Source: Promethearchaeota archaeon (GTDB taxonomy: Archaea > Asgardarchaeota > Lokiarchaeia > Sigyniarchaeales > SOKP01). From it: a stretch of 64,000 nt of DNA. Positions within the stretch are counted from its first letter, which is position 1. The number at the start of each line of letters is the position of its first letter. A program made the translations under genes and the position numbers. Where the stretch lies: the NCBI GenBank assembly GCA_016839555.1, contig JAEOUA010000009.1, positions 61,221 to 125,220 of the forward strand. The letters are read 5' to 3'. The notes beneath the pieces were generated by a model, which was given only the letters and a program-made list of their open reading frames with translations, was not told the DNA's origin and made no database searches. Shown here in pieces: positions 49,010-58,246 of the stretch.

Positions 49010-49153
49010 TTAATGATGTTTTTTATCAAATTCATTAATTATAACGTTTTGTTGTGCCGCCCACCATACCCAGACTTGTCTTATGAAAAAATGAGCAATT
49101 CCAAGTCTTTCATTCCAAGATTGAGTATTTGCCATATGTTCATGGCAGATCAT
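49010..49153 (-). CDS. Small unrecognised coding frame
   Basis: In a 380-base gap between the winged-helix gene and tfb, the minus strand has a 47-residue frame from ATG 49153. It has protein-like composition (ICHEHMANTQSWNERLGIA, then several Trp and a His-Asp-Lys tail), very unlike translated spacer DNA. The frame is open further upstream (IWEQNGKKYV) but reaches a TAA at about 49195 without a canonical start. It could be a small protein or the C-terminal remnant of a broken gene. I do not recognise the family. Confidence 0.45.
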   Translation of the reverse strand: MICHEHMANTQSWNERLGIAHFFIRQVWVWWAAQQNVIINEFDKKHH

Positions 49154-49238
49154 AACATATTTTTTTCCATTTTGTTCCCAGATATTTTTTAAAAAAAGTT
49201 ATTAAAGGGAAGAAGAATTGAAATAAACTAAAAAATTT

Positions 49239-50168
49239 TTATAGTTTATTCTTTATATCTTTTGCTCGTGAACGTAGTGTGACTTCAGTACAGTGTGCTT
49301 GTTCTGCAACTTCTGCTTGTGTTTTTCGTTCATCGGTTTTTTTAGCAGCCATATAGATTACAGAGGCTGCCAATCCTTTCGGATCCTTCCCTGTCCGAAC
49401 AAGTCCGTTTTTAGTCGCTTGGATTAACATGTTAACGGCTCTTCTTTGAGTTTTCATTGATAAATTGAGGTCATTTCCAAAACGATATACGAGTTGCTCG
49501 GCTGTAATAGGTCGATATTTTAGATTTAATTCGGTTAAAATTTCTTTTACAATCATTCCAAGTGATCTTATTACCGTTCTACGAGATGTCATAGAAGAAT
49601 CACTAACTTCTTCCAATAATCTTGGAAATTCATGAACACGTATCGCTGCATATAAAGATGCCGCAATAAACCCATCAATAGATCTTCCCATTGTAAGCTT
49701 TCGCTTAGCAGCCTCGGAATAGATTTTCCACGCTGTTTCTTTAATATATTCTGGAATATTCATTTTTGAGCAAAGCATTTTCAATTTAGGTTTTGCTTCC
49801 CAAAAATTTCTTTCAATACTTGAAATTAATGATTGCTGAATCTTTGATAATCGAGAAAATAAGGTTTTGCCCTTAGCTCCTAATGTCTTTCCTTTCGAAT
49901 CAGTTTTAGTATTCGAAATGGTTGTTCTTGGTCCAAATTCTCGCCATCTGGGCTCAGTGCGCCGTCGCTTTTCAATTTCCTGTATAGTATACGCCCTTCT
50001 TTCATTTCCTACCAGGTCTTTTCCAACAACCATCCCACAATTAATGCATACTGTATTACCATCTCTTGTTTCAAAACAAGGATCATCACAGCATTGAATT
50101 GATGGTGGAGATTCATCAACACCATTATTTCTTTTAGAATGGAGTCTATTCTTATAATCTTGATTCAT
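49239..50168 (-). CDS. tfb: Transcription initiation factor B (TFB/TFIIB)
   Basis: A 309-residue archaeal TFB, which recruits RNA polymerase to TBP-bound promoters. The N-terminal zinc ribbon (CCDDPCFE and CINCGMVVG, residues about 26-47) precedes the B-finger region (RRTEPRWREFGP). Two cyclin repeats follow, the first with SIDGFIAASLYAAIRVHEFP and the second with KDPKGLAASVIYMAAKK, ending with the helix-turn-helix AEVAEQAHCTEVTLRSRAKDI that reads the BRE. The ribbon's first knuckle CCxxxC is slightly atypical. Many archaea have several TFBs; copy number is unknown here. Confidence 0.95.
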   Translation of the reverse strand: MNQDYKNRLHSKRNNGVDESPPSIQCCDDPCFETRDGNTVCINCGMVVGKDLVGNERRAYTIQEIEKRRRTEPRWREFGPRTTISNTKTDSKGKTLGAKGKTLFSRLSKIQQSLISSIERNFWEAKPKLKMLCSKMNIPEYIKETAWKIYSEAAKRKLTMGRSIDGFIAASLYAAIRVHEFPRLLEEVSDSSMTSRRTVIRSLGMIVKEILTELNLKYRPITAEQLVYRFGNDLNLSMKTQRRAVNMLIQATKNGLVRTGKDPKGLAASVIYMAAKKTDERKTQAEVAEQAHCTEVTLRSRAKDIKNKL

Positions 50169-50625
50169 GATTATCTCACATATAAAAATTATTATGTCTT
50201 ATTATTTTTTCTCACGTTCTACGAATTAGGCTAATTTAGGAAAAATTATAAGCATGATATTTTTCCCACGTATTTCCCATTCTTTTTGGGAATTATTTTT
50301 TTGCTTAATATTTAATACTTTTTTTCTACTATTTAAATATAATCCTCATTTTTTGGATTTTTTTCTTATATTCCTCTGATTTTAAAATGAAAAAAAGATT
50401 CTACTCTAATAATTCTATATTTAATATTTAAAACTATTAAATCGCATATAATTTGCAAAGAAGTGCGATTAGACCCATTATCAAAAACATATTTCTAACT
50501 TTGCCTTATAAATGATATTCAAATAATTATTAATCCTCTTCCTTATATTTATTATTTTAATCTATAACAAATTTTTTTAATAATTTCTCTTTTTCTTTTA
50601 TAGAAACTTTAAATTTAAATAAAAT
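50169..50625. other. Divergent intergenic region between tfb and hdrCBA
   Basis: About 460 AT-rich bases without a supported gene. A purine-rich plus AT-rich stretch at 50602-50624 (AGAAACTTTAAATTTAAATA) is a plausible BRE/TATA for the hdr operon, some 85-100 bases before its start codon. The promoter of tfb should be near 50200. I see nothing else. Confidence 0.4.
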
Positions 50626-50668
50626 ATCTGATCAGATTGTTAAGAAACGTTATACAATCATTCTTAAC
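50626..50668. promoter_or_regulatory. Two adjacent dyads in the hdrCBA leader
   Basis: ATCTGATCAGAT (50626-50637) is a perfect 12-bp palindrome. One base later GTTAAGAA (50639-50646) and TTCTTAAC (50661-50668) form an 8-bp inverted repeat with a 14-base spacer. Both lie between the TATA-like sequence and the hdrC ATG at 50706. They could be operators of a repressor, or the second could be a leader RNA hairpin. Confidence 0.5.
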
Positions 50669-50705
50669 TCTAAATTTTAATTAAAGAATAAACGATTGAT
50701 ACATT

Positions 50706-51311
50706 ATGAGTGATAATGTAGAAAAATATATCGAAAGAAAAACATTCAGGGGTACAAGCGACAGTATCTCTAAGAAATTTGCTGATGCTGGCTTGGAAAA
50801 GATACGTGCATGTATTAACTGTGGTACTTGTACTGGATCTTGTCCTTCTGGGAGACGAACTGCATTTCGAACTCGAGTGGCAATTCGAAAGGCTCTCAGA
50901 GGAGATGAGAGTGTTTTGGAAGACATAGACATCTGGATGTGCAGTACGTGCTATTACTGCTACGAAAGATGCCCCAGAGACATTCCCGTGACAGATATGA
51001 TTATAAAGCTTCGAAATATTGCCGTTGAAGAAGGCTTTATCTTAGATAATCATTTAACCTTAGCCGATGACATATTCTATAAAACTTGCCATGGAGTACC
51101 TGCAAATCAACCAGATCAAAAGAAATGGAGGGATTTACGTGAATCATATGGATTACCAGCCTTACCTCCTACCGTTCATTCTTATCCAGAGGCGGTAAAA
51201 GAATGCCATAAATTGATGGAATTAACTGGCTTTAGAAAATTATTAAATCATGCGCACGAAGTAAAAGAAAAACGAGCGTCCGAGAATAAGGACTCCGAAG
51301 GAGGAAAATAA
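50706..51311 (+). CDS. hdrC: Heterodisulfide reductase subunit C
   Basis: A 201-residue iron-sulfur subunit. Its two [4Fe-4S] motifs are CINCGTCTGSCP (about residues 38-49) and CSTCYYCYERCP (about 79-90). It begins the hdrCBA operon: hdrB starts one base after the stop. GGAGG within its last codons serves as the hdrB ribosome site. The order C-B-A with short gaps indicates a single complex. Compared with the hdrC at 2133 it is longer at the N-terminus and the two are clearly distinct. Electrons would pass from HdrA through it to HdrB. Confidence 0.93.
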   Translation: MSDNVEKYIERKTFRGTSDSISKKFADAGLEKIRACINCGTCTGSCPSGRRTAFRTRVAIRKALRGDESVLEDIDIWMCSTCYYCYERCPRDIPVTDMIIKLRNIAVEEGFILDNHLTLADDIFYKTCHGVPANQPDQKKWRDLRESYGLPALPPTVHSYPEAVKECHKLMELTGFRKLLNHAHEVKEKRASENKDSEGGK

Positions 51312-51312
51312 A

Positions 51313-52263
51313 ATGGATGAAAAACAAAAATGGAAATATGCTTTTTTCTTAGGTTGTGTGATCCCAAACAGATATCCCATGATAGAAAGAAGCATAAGGG
51401 ATGTATTTGAGGAATTAGGGGCTGAACTCGTCGAGATGCCGGGAGCATCTTGCTGTCCCGCTCCAGGAGTCTTTCGGGGGTTTCATATTCCCACATGGTT
51501 AGTGCTTGCTGCGCGTAATATCTCTATAGCCGAAGAGCAAGGAGTCTCCTCTATAACGGGTTGTAATGGTTGTTATGGAACATTAAGAGATGCGTGGTAT
51601 GATCTTGAGCATGAACCTGAAAAAAAGAAAAAAGTAAATGAATATCTTGCCAAGGTTGGAAGAAAATATACAGGAAAATATGAACCGAAGCATGTTGCTC
51701 AAGCATTATATTTAGATATGGGACTTGATTATGTTAAGGATTTTGTTAAACATAAATTTACAGATCTTAAGGTGGGAGTACATTATGGATGCCATATTGT
51801 CAAACCAAGTGAGAAACGCCCTTGGGGTGGAGAATATGAATACCCCACCTTTCTTGACGAACTTGTCGAAATAACTGGGGCGAAAAGTATTCCTTATAAG
51901 GATAAATTTATGTGCTGTGGTGCGGGTGGTGCGGTGAGAACTGCAGTTAAAGAAGTAGCTGCGGATTTTACAAGAGAAAAATTGGTCAATATGAGAGATG
52001 CTGGAGTTGATATAATTATAAATTGTTGTCCCTTTTGCCATCTCCAATTAGATCTTGGACAAGTTGAAGTAAATAACTTCTATGGAGATATTATTGGAGA
52101 ACCTTTCAGTATTCCTGTAATTTACATCACACAGCTCTTAGGAGTTGCAATGGGTATGGATCCTAACCGCTTAGGGCTTGTTAAAAATCATGAATTATCA
52201 GGAGTTTCACCATTTATTCCAATAGAACCATTTTTAGATATCGTAAAGGAGCAATTAATTTAG
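51313..52263 (+). CDS. hdrB: Heterodisulfide reductase subunit B
   Basis: A 316-residue catalytic subunit with two CCG domains. The first has FLGCVIPNRYP, SCCPAPG and CNGCYG; the second has HYGCHIVKP, MCCGAGGAVR and NCCPFCHLQ. These motifs bind the two noncubane clusters that reduce disulfides. In methanogens the substrate is CoM-S-S-CoB; with no methanogenesis genes seen here, another thiol pair is possible. It sits between hdrC and hdrA, sixteen bases before the latter. Confidence 0.93.
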   Translation: MDEKQKWKYAFFLGCVIPNRYPMIERSIRDVFEELGAELVEMPGASCCPAPGVFRGFHIPTWLVLAARNISIAEEQGVSSITGCNGCYGTLRDAWYDLEHEPEKKKKVNEYLAKVGRKYTGKYEPKHVAQALYLDMGLDYVKDFVKHKFTDLKVGVHYGCHIVKPSEKRPWGGEYEYPTFLDELVEITGAKSIPYKDKFMCCGAGGAVRTAVKEVAADFTREKLVNMRDAGVDIIINCCPFCHLQLDLGQVEVNNFYGDIIGEPFSIPVIYITQLLGVAMGMDPNRLGLVKNHELSGVSPFIPIEPFLDIVKEQLI

Positions 52264-52279
52264 GAGGAATGAATAATAA

Positions 52280-54304
52280 ATGACAGAAAGTAAAGTAGTA
52301 AAAGAAATAAAGGTCACTGGTAAAGAAAAACCTAGAATAGGGGTATATGTATGCCATTGTGGGATAAATATAGCCGGGGTTATTGATGTGGAAAAATTAC
52401 GAGATTATGCAGCAACTTTACCCGATGTAGTACTTTCTAAAGATTATAGTTTTATGTGTTCAGATATTGGTCAAAATATGATTAAAGAGGATCTCGAGGC
52501 AGGTGAAATTAATAGAGTAGTTGTTGCTGCTTGCTCCCCAAGAATGCATGAACCCACATTTAGAACCGTATGTAAAGAAGCGGGCTTAAATCAATTCCTT
52601 TTTGAACAAGCAAATATCAGGGAGCATGCCTCGTGGGTGAACATGAAAGACCCAGAGGGCGCTTATGAAATCGCTAAAGATCACGTAAGAATGGCAATAG
52701 CAAAAGTACGAGAATTAAAGCCCTTAGATGTACAAATGGTAAAAGTAGAACCTGCTTGCTTAGTTATAGGTGCTGGAATAGCAGGAATGAACGCGGCTTT
52801 AGATTTAGGAGATGAAGGATATAAAGTGTATCTTGTGGAAAAAGATCCAACAATAGGGGGCCATATGGCACAACTTGATAAAACTTTTCCAACAATGGAT
52901 TGTTCAAGTTGTATACTTACACCAAGAATGGTAGATGTTGCCAGAAATGAGAATATTGAACTTATGACATATTCTGAAGTTGTTGAAGTTAATGGGTATG
53001 TTGGGAATTTTGATGTGCGTATTAAAAAGAAACCTCATTATATAGATCAAGAAGCATGTACTGGCTGTGGTGCTTGCGCAGAGGTATGCCCTATAACATG
53101 TGCAAATGAATTTGAATTAGGGATGGGTACCAGAAAAGCGGCATATATCCCATTTCCACAAGCAGTACCCGGAGAATATACAATCGATATGGATAAATGT
53201 ATTAAATGCGGAATATGTGCGAGTCCAGATGTTTGCGAGCCCGATGCAATAAGGTATGATGATGAACCTGAATATGTTGATGTGAAAGTAGGAACTATTA
53301 TAGTCGCAACAGGATGGGATTTATATGATCCAACGGAGCTAGAACAATATGGCTATGGAAGATTTCCAAATGTGATAACAGGGCTTCAAATGGAGAGGTT
53401 ATTAAGCTCTTTTGGACCAGTAACTGGCAAACCTGTGAGACCTTCTGATTTAAAAGAAGCCCATGATATAGCATATCTTCAATGTGTTGGAAGTAGAAAT
53501 TATCGAGAGGGAGGGCACACCTATTGCTCGAGAGTATGTTGTATGTATGCTACTAAGCAGGCAAGGCAATATAAAGAAAAACATCCAGATGCGAATATAT
53601 ATATCTTTTATATGGATATTAGAGCGTTTGGAAAGGGATATGAAGAATTTTACGAGTCAGCACAGAGAGAATACGGTATAAACTATACAAGAGGAAGAAT
53701 TGCAGAAGTAACTGAAGATGAAGACCATAATATTATTATAAGAGCAGAAGATACCATAATACAACAAATAATTGAATTAAAAGTCGACCTATTTGTACTC
53801 TCTTGCGGTTTAGAGGCAAGATCAGACTCAGATGAAATTGCCTCATTATTGAGTATACAAAAATCTGCTGATGGTTTCTTTATGGAAGCTCATCCAAAAT
53901 TGCGTCCCGTTGATACATTAACCAATGGTATTTTTATTGCGGGTGTAGCTCAGGGACCAAAAGATATTCCAGATGCTGTAGCCCAAGCAAAAGGAGCTGC
54001 CTCTGGAGCTTCTGCCCTAATGGCGAAAGGAGAATTTCCGATTGAACCATATTATGCAGTAGTTAATGAAGCTCTCTGTTCTGGGTGTAGAAGTTGCCAA
54101 TCTCTCTGCCCATTTGGTGCAATTGATTTTAATGAGTTCAAAAATGTAGCAGAAGTCAATCCTGCTCTTTGTAAGGGCTGTGGTACGTGTGTAGCTGCGT
54201 GTCCGTCTGATGCGCTAATTCAAAATCATTTTGCCGATTATCAGTTATATTCAATCATAAATGTTGCTATAGAAAATCCAACGTCAACAGAAAGCAAAGA
54301 TTAA
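52280..54304 (+). CDS. hdrA: Heterodisulfide reductase subunit A, electron-bifurcating flavoprotein
   Basis: A 674-residue HdrA. The N-terminal segment GVYVCHCGINIAG is followed by the FAD-binding GAGIAGMNAALDLG (about residues 165-178), PTIGGHMAQLDK and MDCSSC. Four ferredoxin-type motifs follow: CTGCGACAEVCP, CIKCGICASPDVC, and near the C-terminus CSGCRSCQSLCP and CKGCGTCVAACP. HdrA splits electron pairs between ferredoxin and HdrB. The position that is Sec in some methanogen HdrA proteins is Cys here (MDCSSC), so this gene needs no recoding. AGGAGG at 52262-52267 is the ribosome site; an ATG at 52269 opens a four-codon frame whose TGA overlaps the hdrA ATG. It probably pairs with Vhu hydrogenase from the operon at the window start. 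Confidence 0.95.
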   Translation: MTESKVVKEIKVTGKEKPRIGVYVCHCGINIAGVIDVEKLRDYAATLPDVVLSKDYSFMCSDIGQNMIKEDLEAGEINRVVVAACSPRMHEPTFRTVCKEAGLNQFLFEQANIREHASWVNMKDPEGAYEIAKDHVRMAIAKVRELKPLDVQMVKVEPACLVIGAGIAGMNAALDLGDEGYKVYLVEKDPTIGGHMAQLDKTFPTMDCSSCILTPRMVDVARNENIELMTYSEVVEVNGYVGNFDVRIKKKPHYIDQEACTGCGACAEVCPITCANEFELGMGTRKAAYIPFPQAVPGEYTIDMDKCIKCGICASPDVCEPDAIRYDDEPEYVDVKVGTIIVATGWDLYDPTELEQYGYGRFPNVITGLQMERLLSSFGPVTGKPVRPSDLKEAHDIAYLQCVGSRNYREGGHTYCSRVCCMYATKQARQYKEKHPDANIYIFYMDIRAFGKGYEEFYESAQREYGINYTRGRIAEVTEDEDHNIIIRAEDTIIQQIIELKVDLFVLSCGLEARSDSDEIASLLSIQKSADGFFMEAHPKLRPVDTLTNGIFIAGVAQGPKDIPDAVAQAKGAASGASALMAKGEFPIEPYYAVVNEALCSGCRSCQSLCPFGAIDFNEFKNVAEVNPALCKGCGTCVAACPSDALIQNHFADYQLYSIINVAIENPTSTESKD

Positions 54305-54520
54305 TAAAAAATCTTCTTTAAAAATTTATTATTTTATTTTCTCTTTTTATTTTAAACTGATTATTCACTTATTCTATAAAGGAAAATTTTTATTAAAAAT
54401 TATTAATAGATTTCTTTATTTGTCAATAAATTAAGATTTTGAAATTCAATTTAAATGAATTATTAGAAATGGATAAAAACACATAATGCAAAGGTTTTAC
54501 TTTTAAATATTCCTCGCTAA

Positions 54521-54580
54521 ATAATTATAATAACTATAATAATTATAATTATAATGAATAATGAAAATAATAATGATGAT
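54521..54580. repeat. Low-complexity AT repeat before the PH-like gene
   Basis: A stretch of imperfect ATAATTATA/AATAATGA repeats immediately upstream of the start codon at 54583. It may vary in length between strains. It contains no GC and probably includes the promoter region. Confidence 0.5.
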
Positions 54581-54582
54581 AA

Positions 54583-55092
54583 ATGAGTAGAAAAATTACT
54601 ATTAATAATGATAACTTATTATATAGTGAATGGATTCCTATTGCAAAATTCGTAAAAATCACAATATCTTTATTATTTCTATTTATTATTGTTATAACTA
54701 TTATTATTTCTGCATTATCCCTTCAGGTAATGATCTTCTTACTCATTATTTTAGGAAGCGTATGTATTTTTATTTCAATTATGTATTTGAATTATAGAGG
54801 TTTACAAATAATTTTAACTAATAATCAAATTGAAGTAAAGTATGGAATATTTAATTATAAAATCATTTCTCTAAAAAAGATAATGAGATGTGACCCAACA
54901 AAAGCAACCTTCAGGAAATATGGCGGAGTAGGAGTTCGATATGGCTTAGATGGTTCATGGGCTTACAACACTGATTTCGGGAAAGCTGTAAAACTTACTT
55001 ATCAAAATGGTAAACCATTCGTTTTTTCTACAAAAAATCCTCAAAAAATATGCAATTTAATAAACAAACTTACTAAAAATCTAAAAGAATAA
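54583..55092 (+). CDS. Membrane protein with bacterial PH-like (bPH) domain
   Basis: A 169-residue protein. Two hydrophobic helices (about residues 23-70, ISLLFLFIIVITIIISA and FLLIILGSVCIFISI) are followed by a PH-like beta domain (GLQIILTNNQIEVKYGIF to the end), with the NGKPFVFSTKNPQKICNLI stretch resembling the final strand and helix of bPH2 domains. The orientation would put the domain in the cytoplasm. Function unknown; such proteins often act as membrane scaffolds. Monocistronic. Confidence 0.72.
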   Translation: MSRKITINNDNLLYSEWIPIAKFVKITISLLFLFIIVITIIISALSLQVMIFLLIILGSVCIFISIMYLNYRGLQIILTNNQIEVKYGIFNYKIISLKKIMRCDPTKATFRKYGGVGVRYGLDGSWAYNTDFGKAVKLTYQNGKPFVFSTKNPQKICNLINKLTKNLKE

Positions 55093-55315
55093 ATATCTGT
55101 GTAATGAATGCCATAGAGAAACGGGGTTTAAATTTTTTATTCTTTACTTATAGCACTTAAAAATCCAGATGAAAGAAGTTTCTTAATCCAGAGATCAAAG
55201 GAACGCTATTGGGGAAAAAAATAAAATTAAAAGAACTTAAGTTTTTAATAGATTAATAATTAGGAAAATAGATAATAAAACCTCAAAAAAGAAAGTAAAT
55301 AAGTTATTGATAAAT

Positions 55316-56677
55316 ATGTATAAACATAGTGTGTCGATTTTAGGGACCGGATTTATAGGTCTCTGCAGTGCTGCTTGCTTCGCCAAACAAGATATTAAGG
55401 TTATCGCCTCAACTCATAATGAAAAGAAGGCTGAAATAATTAAAAATTTCCAATCTCCTTTTTTTGAAGAAGGATTAGAAGAAATGCTCCAAGAAATAAG
55501 AAATAAAAATCCCGAATTATTAACTTGTATCACCGATCCAGTAAAAGCTGTTTTAGAAACAGATATTTCTATGATAACCCAAGGAACTCCTATGAGAGAG
55601 GATAAAAGTATTAAATTAGACTATATTGAAAGTACCGCTGAAGAAATTGGAGAAGCATTAAAGAAAAAGGATGATTTTCATTTAATAGTCGTGCGTTCGA
55701 CTGTGGTGCCGGGAACGACCAGAAATCTTGTAGGAAAAATTATTACTGATATTTCTGGAAAAGAGCCCGGAAAAGATTTTGGCTTATGTATGCAGCCAGA
55801 ATTTCTTGCGGAAGGTAAATCATTGGAAGATACTTTATATCCAGACAGAATTGTAATTGGAGAATATGATATAAAGAGTGGTAATATGTTACAAGATTTT
55901 TATGAATATTTTTATGGAGATCATCTTGAAAACTGTCCAATTTTACGGATGAATCTTGAAAGCGCCGAATTGGTTAAATATGGAAATAATTGTCTTCTTT
56001 CCACAAAGATAAGTTATGCCAATGAATTTGCCAACTTCGCTGAATTAGTTCCCAATGTTGATGTTGTAGAGGTGATGAAAGGAGTGGGGTTAGATTACAG
56101 GTTAAATCCGCGATTCTTAGGAGCAGGAGTAGGATTTGGTGGATCTTGCTTCCATAAAGATGTAAATGCTATTAAAGCGTGGTCAAAATCGCGAGGTTAT
56201 AATGCGCGGTTATTAGAAGCCGTGTTGGATATAAATGATGATCAAGCGATTCATATTGTTGATATCGCAGAAGACTTAGTAGGAAGTTTAAAAGATAAAA
56301 GAATCACTTTATTAGGATTAGCATTTAAACCTGGAACAGATGATATGAGGAGTGCCCCTAGTATAAGAGTAGTGAACGAACTAGAAGAGAGAGGTGTTAC
56401 AAATATCATCGGATACGATCCTAAAGCAAAAGAAACAGCAAGAGTGGAATTTGGTGATAGAATCCAATATGCAGATTCAATTCAAGAGGCTTTAAAGAAT
56501 TCTGAATGTGCACTATTGATAACTGATTGGGATGATTTCAAGAAATTAACGCCTAAAGATTTTAAAACTCATATGAAAACACCGAATTTAATTGATGGAA
56601 GGAGAATTTATCCGTATGAAGAATTTAAGGCTGAATTACCATTTAGAGCTATGGGAAGAATAGATTTTAAGGATTAA
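55316..56677 (+). CDS. ugd: UDP-glucose/GDP-mannose 6-dehydrogenase family protein
   Basis: A 453-residue NAD-dependent dehydrogenase converting UDP-glucose to UDP-glucuronate, or a related nucleotide sugar. The Rossmann motif is SILGTGFIGLCSAACF, the middle signature VRSTVVPGTTRNL, and the catalytic cysteine is in GFGGSCFHKDVNAI. The C-terminal substrate domain has LLGLAFKPGTDDMRSAPS. I prefer ATG 55316 (MYKHSVSILG) over TTG 55307. It provides precursors for surface glycans, together with the sugar-phosphate mutase at 12.8 kb. Substrate preference is not certain from sequence. Confidence 0.92.
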   Translation: MYKHSVSILGTGFIGLCSAACFAKQDIKVIASTHNEKKAEIIKNFQSPFFEEGLEEMLQEIRNKNPELLTCITDPVKAVLETDISMITQGTPMREDKSIKLDYIESTAEEIGEALKKKDDFHLIVVRSTVVPGTTRNLVGKIITDISGKEPGKDFGLCMQPEFLAEGKSLEDTLYPDRIVIGEYDIKSGNMLQDFYEYFYGDHLENCPILRMNLESAELVKYGNNCLLSTKISYANEFANFAELVPNVDVVEVMKGVGLDYRLNPRFLGAGVGFGGSCFHKDVNAIKAWSKSRGYNARLLEAVLDINDDQAIHIVDIAEDLVGSLKDKRITLLGLAFKPGTDDMRSAPSIRVVNELEERGVTNIIGYDPKAKETARVEFGDRIQYADSIQEALKNSECALLITDWDDFKKLTPKDFKTHMKTPNLIDGRRIYPYEEFKAELPFRAMGRIDFKD

Positions 56678-56679
56678 TC

Positions 56680-56688
56680 TTTTTTTTT
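56680..56688 (+). terminator. Poly-T terminator after ugd
   Basis: Nine T residues begin three bases after the ugd stop codon, a typical archaeal termination tract. There is no hairpin. Confidence 0.5.
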
Positions 56689-56947
56689 ATGTTTTTTATT
56701 TTTTTCTAAAGAATTATTAAATAATAGTTAAAATTATTGCGACTAGGTAAAATTATTGAATTTTGGTTATTTAATTATAATACATCATTTTAGACTTAAT
56801 ATTAATATATTACATTCTTTTCCAGAACTTATATGTCTTATTTGATTTTCTATTGATTATAAAAAATATCATTGTTAGGTATAACTAAATTTATAAATGA
56901 TTTTTTCTTAGTATTATATAATATAATAAAAATTTTAATTAAACACT

Positions 56948-57559
56948 ATGATTCCACCAATATTTAATAGAATTTTTATCTCAATAATGGTAGTAATTTA
57001 TATAATGGGCTTTTTAATACCAGTTATCATAATTAAGAAAAAAGGCAAAGATCCTCACGGTACACATGAGGGATCTTCCATTTTAACCAGATTTTCATCA
57101 ATCTCAATAGGTTTATGGTTTTTATATTTAATTTTATTCATAATGTTTGGAGATATGATTAGCGGGTTTTTAAATATACCTATATTTAACTCAGATATTA
57201 TTATTATTATTGGAATGCATTTAATGAGCGTTTCCTTTATTTTTGAGCTTCTCGGCACTCTTTATTTAGGATATAATTTCAGAATAGAACTCCCAAAAGA
57301 AGATATAAAATTAATAACTTCAGGTATTTATCGAATAATGAGAAATCCAATCGTTTTTGGAGTGTATTTACTAATTTTGGGAAGCTTTTTCATGATTCCT
57401 ACAATAATAAATATGCTTTTATTTATTATTAACCTAATCACATTTAACTCAAAAGTAAACGATGAGGAAAAATTCCTCTTAAAAGCATTTGGAGAAGAAT
57501 ATATGCATTATAAAATGAAAGTGGGAAGATATTTTCCATTATTAAAGAAAAGTATTTAA
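56948..57559 (+). CDS. Isoprenylcysteine carboxyl methyltransferase-like membrane protein, copy 1
   Basis: A 203-residue protein with about five membrane helices and the ICMT/PEMT signature: TSGIYRIMRNPIVFGVYLL (the Y-x-x-x-R-N/H-P element that binds SAM) and EEKFLLKAFGEEYMHYK, with the catalytic Glu region. Prokaryotic members methylate unidentified isoprenoid or lipid substrates. It lies eleven bases before a second member, so the two form an operon. HRHP is RNP here, as in many archaeal forms. Confidence 0.82.
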   Translation: MIPPIFNRIFISIMVVIYIMGFLIPVIIIKKKGKDPHGTHEGSSILTRFSSISIGLWFLYLILFIMFGDMISGFLNIPIFNSDIIIIIGMHLMSVSFIFELLGTLYLGYNFRIELPKEDIKLITSGIYRIMRNPIVFGVYLLILGSFFMIPTIINMLLFIINLITFNSKVNDEEKFLLKAFGEEYMHYKMKVGRYFPLLKKSI

Positions 57560-57570
57560 AGGTTAGAGAA

Positions 57571-58206
57571 ATGGATTTATTTTGGATTATAAGATTAAGT
57601 TTTATTGGAATGCTACTAATTTACGATTTAATATATATCTATTTTTTAAAAAATCGTAAAAAGTATGAAAATTTTTTGGAAAATTTTGGTATTAATCTGG
57701 TATTAGTAATCTTATATAATATTTTTTGCTATATACCTGTAATAATTCCCTCCTCTTCAGAATTTATTCCATCTTCCACTTTTAAGCAAAATTTATTCAT
57801 TTTAATTTGGTTCTATCTTTTAGGTTCAATTTTAATAATTTTGGCGATATTAATTTTTACTTTATCACTTAAAATTAGAAAGGTACTTGGTGCTCAAGAT
57901 ACTTCTGGAAAACTTCTTACCTCAGGAGTTTATGGCTTTTGTCGTCATCCAATATACTTTGCTATATCTATGACAAGTCTCGGGCTCGCTTTAATTTTGA
58001 ATAATATGGATGGGTTAATAATAACTCCTATAATTATATTATTAAACTTTTTTACCGGTAAAATTGAAGAGAAATATGATATGAGAGTGAGATTTGGAAA
58101 AACTTATTCAGAATATAAAAAAAATACAAGAGCATTAGGACCGTGGTGGTATTGGCTTATAATTGTATTGAGTGTTATAATATCACTTATTTATTTAATG
58201 CTTTAA
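57571..58206 (+). CDS. Isoprenylcysteine carboxyl methyltransferase-like membrane protein, copy 2
   Basis: A 211-residue membrane protein paired with the preceding gene. It keeps the SAM-binding element TSGVYGFCRHPIYFAI (with the more usual RHP) and the C-terminal IEEKYDMRVRFGKTYSEYK. About five to six membrane helices. The two proteins are alike in plan but not close in sequence, so they probably have different substrates. A fragment of a third relative is at 61808. Confidence 0.82.
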   Translation: MDLFWIIRLSFIGMLLIYDLIYIYFLKNRKKYENFLENFGINLVLVILYNIFCYIPVIIPSSSEFIPSSTFKQNLFILIWFYLLGSILIILAILIFTLSLKIRKVLGAQDTSGKLLTSGVYGFCRHPIYFAISMTSLGLALILNNMDGLIITPIIILLNFFTGKIEEKYDMRVRFGKTYSEYKKNTRALGPWWYWLIIVLSVIISLIYLML

Positions 58207-58246
58207 ACAGGTAATCAATATTAGCGAGAGAATAGGGTAAGCTTTT

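Noticed and set aside
52880..52925. Possible selenocysteine site in HdrA
   Set aside because: Some methanogen HdrA proteins have Sec here, but the codon is TGT in MDCSSC, so it is an ordinary Cys version.
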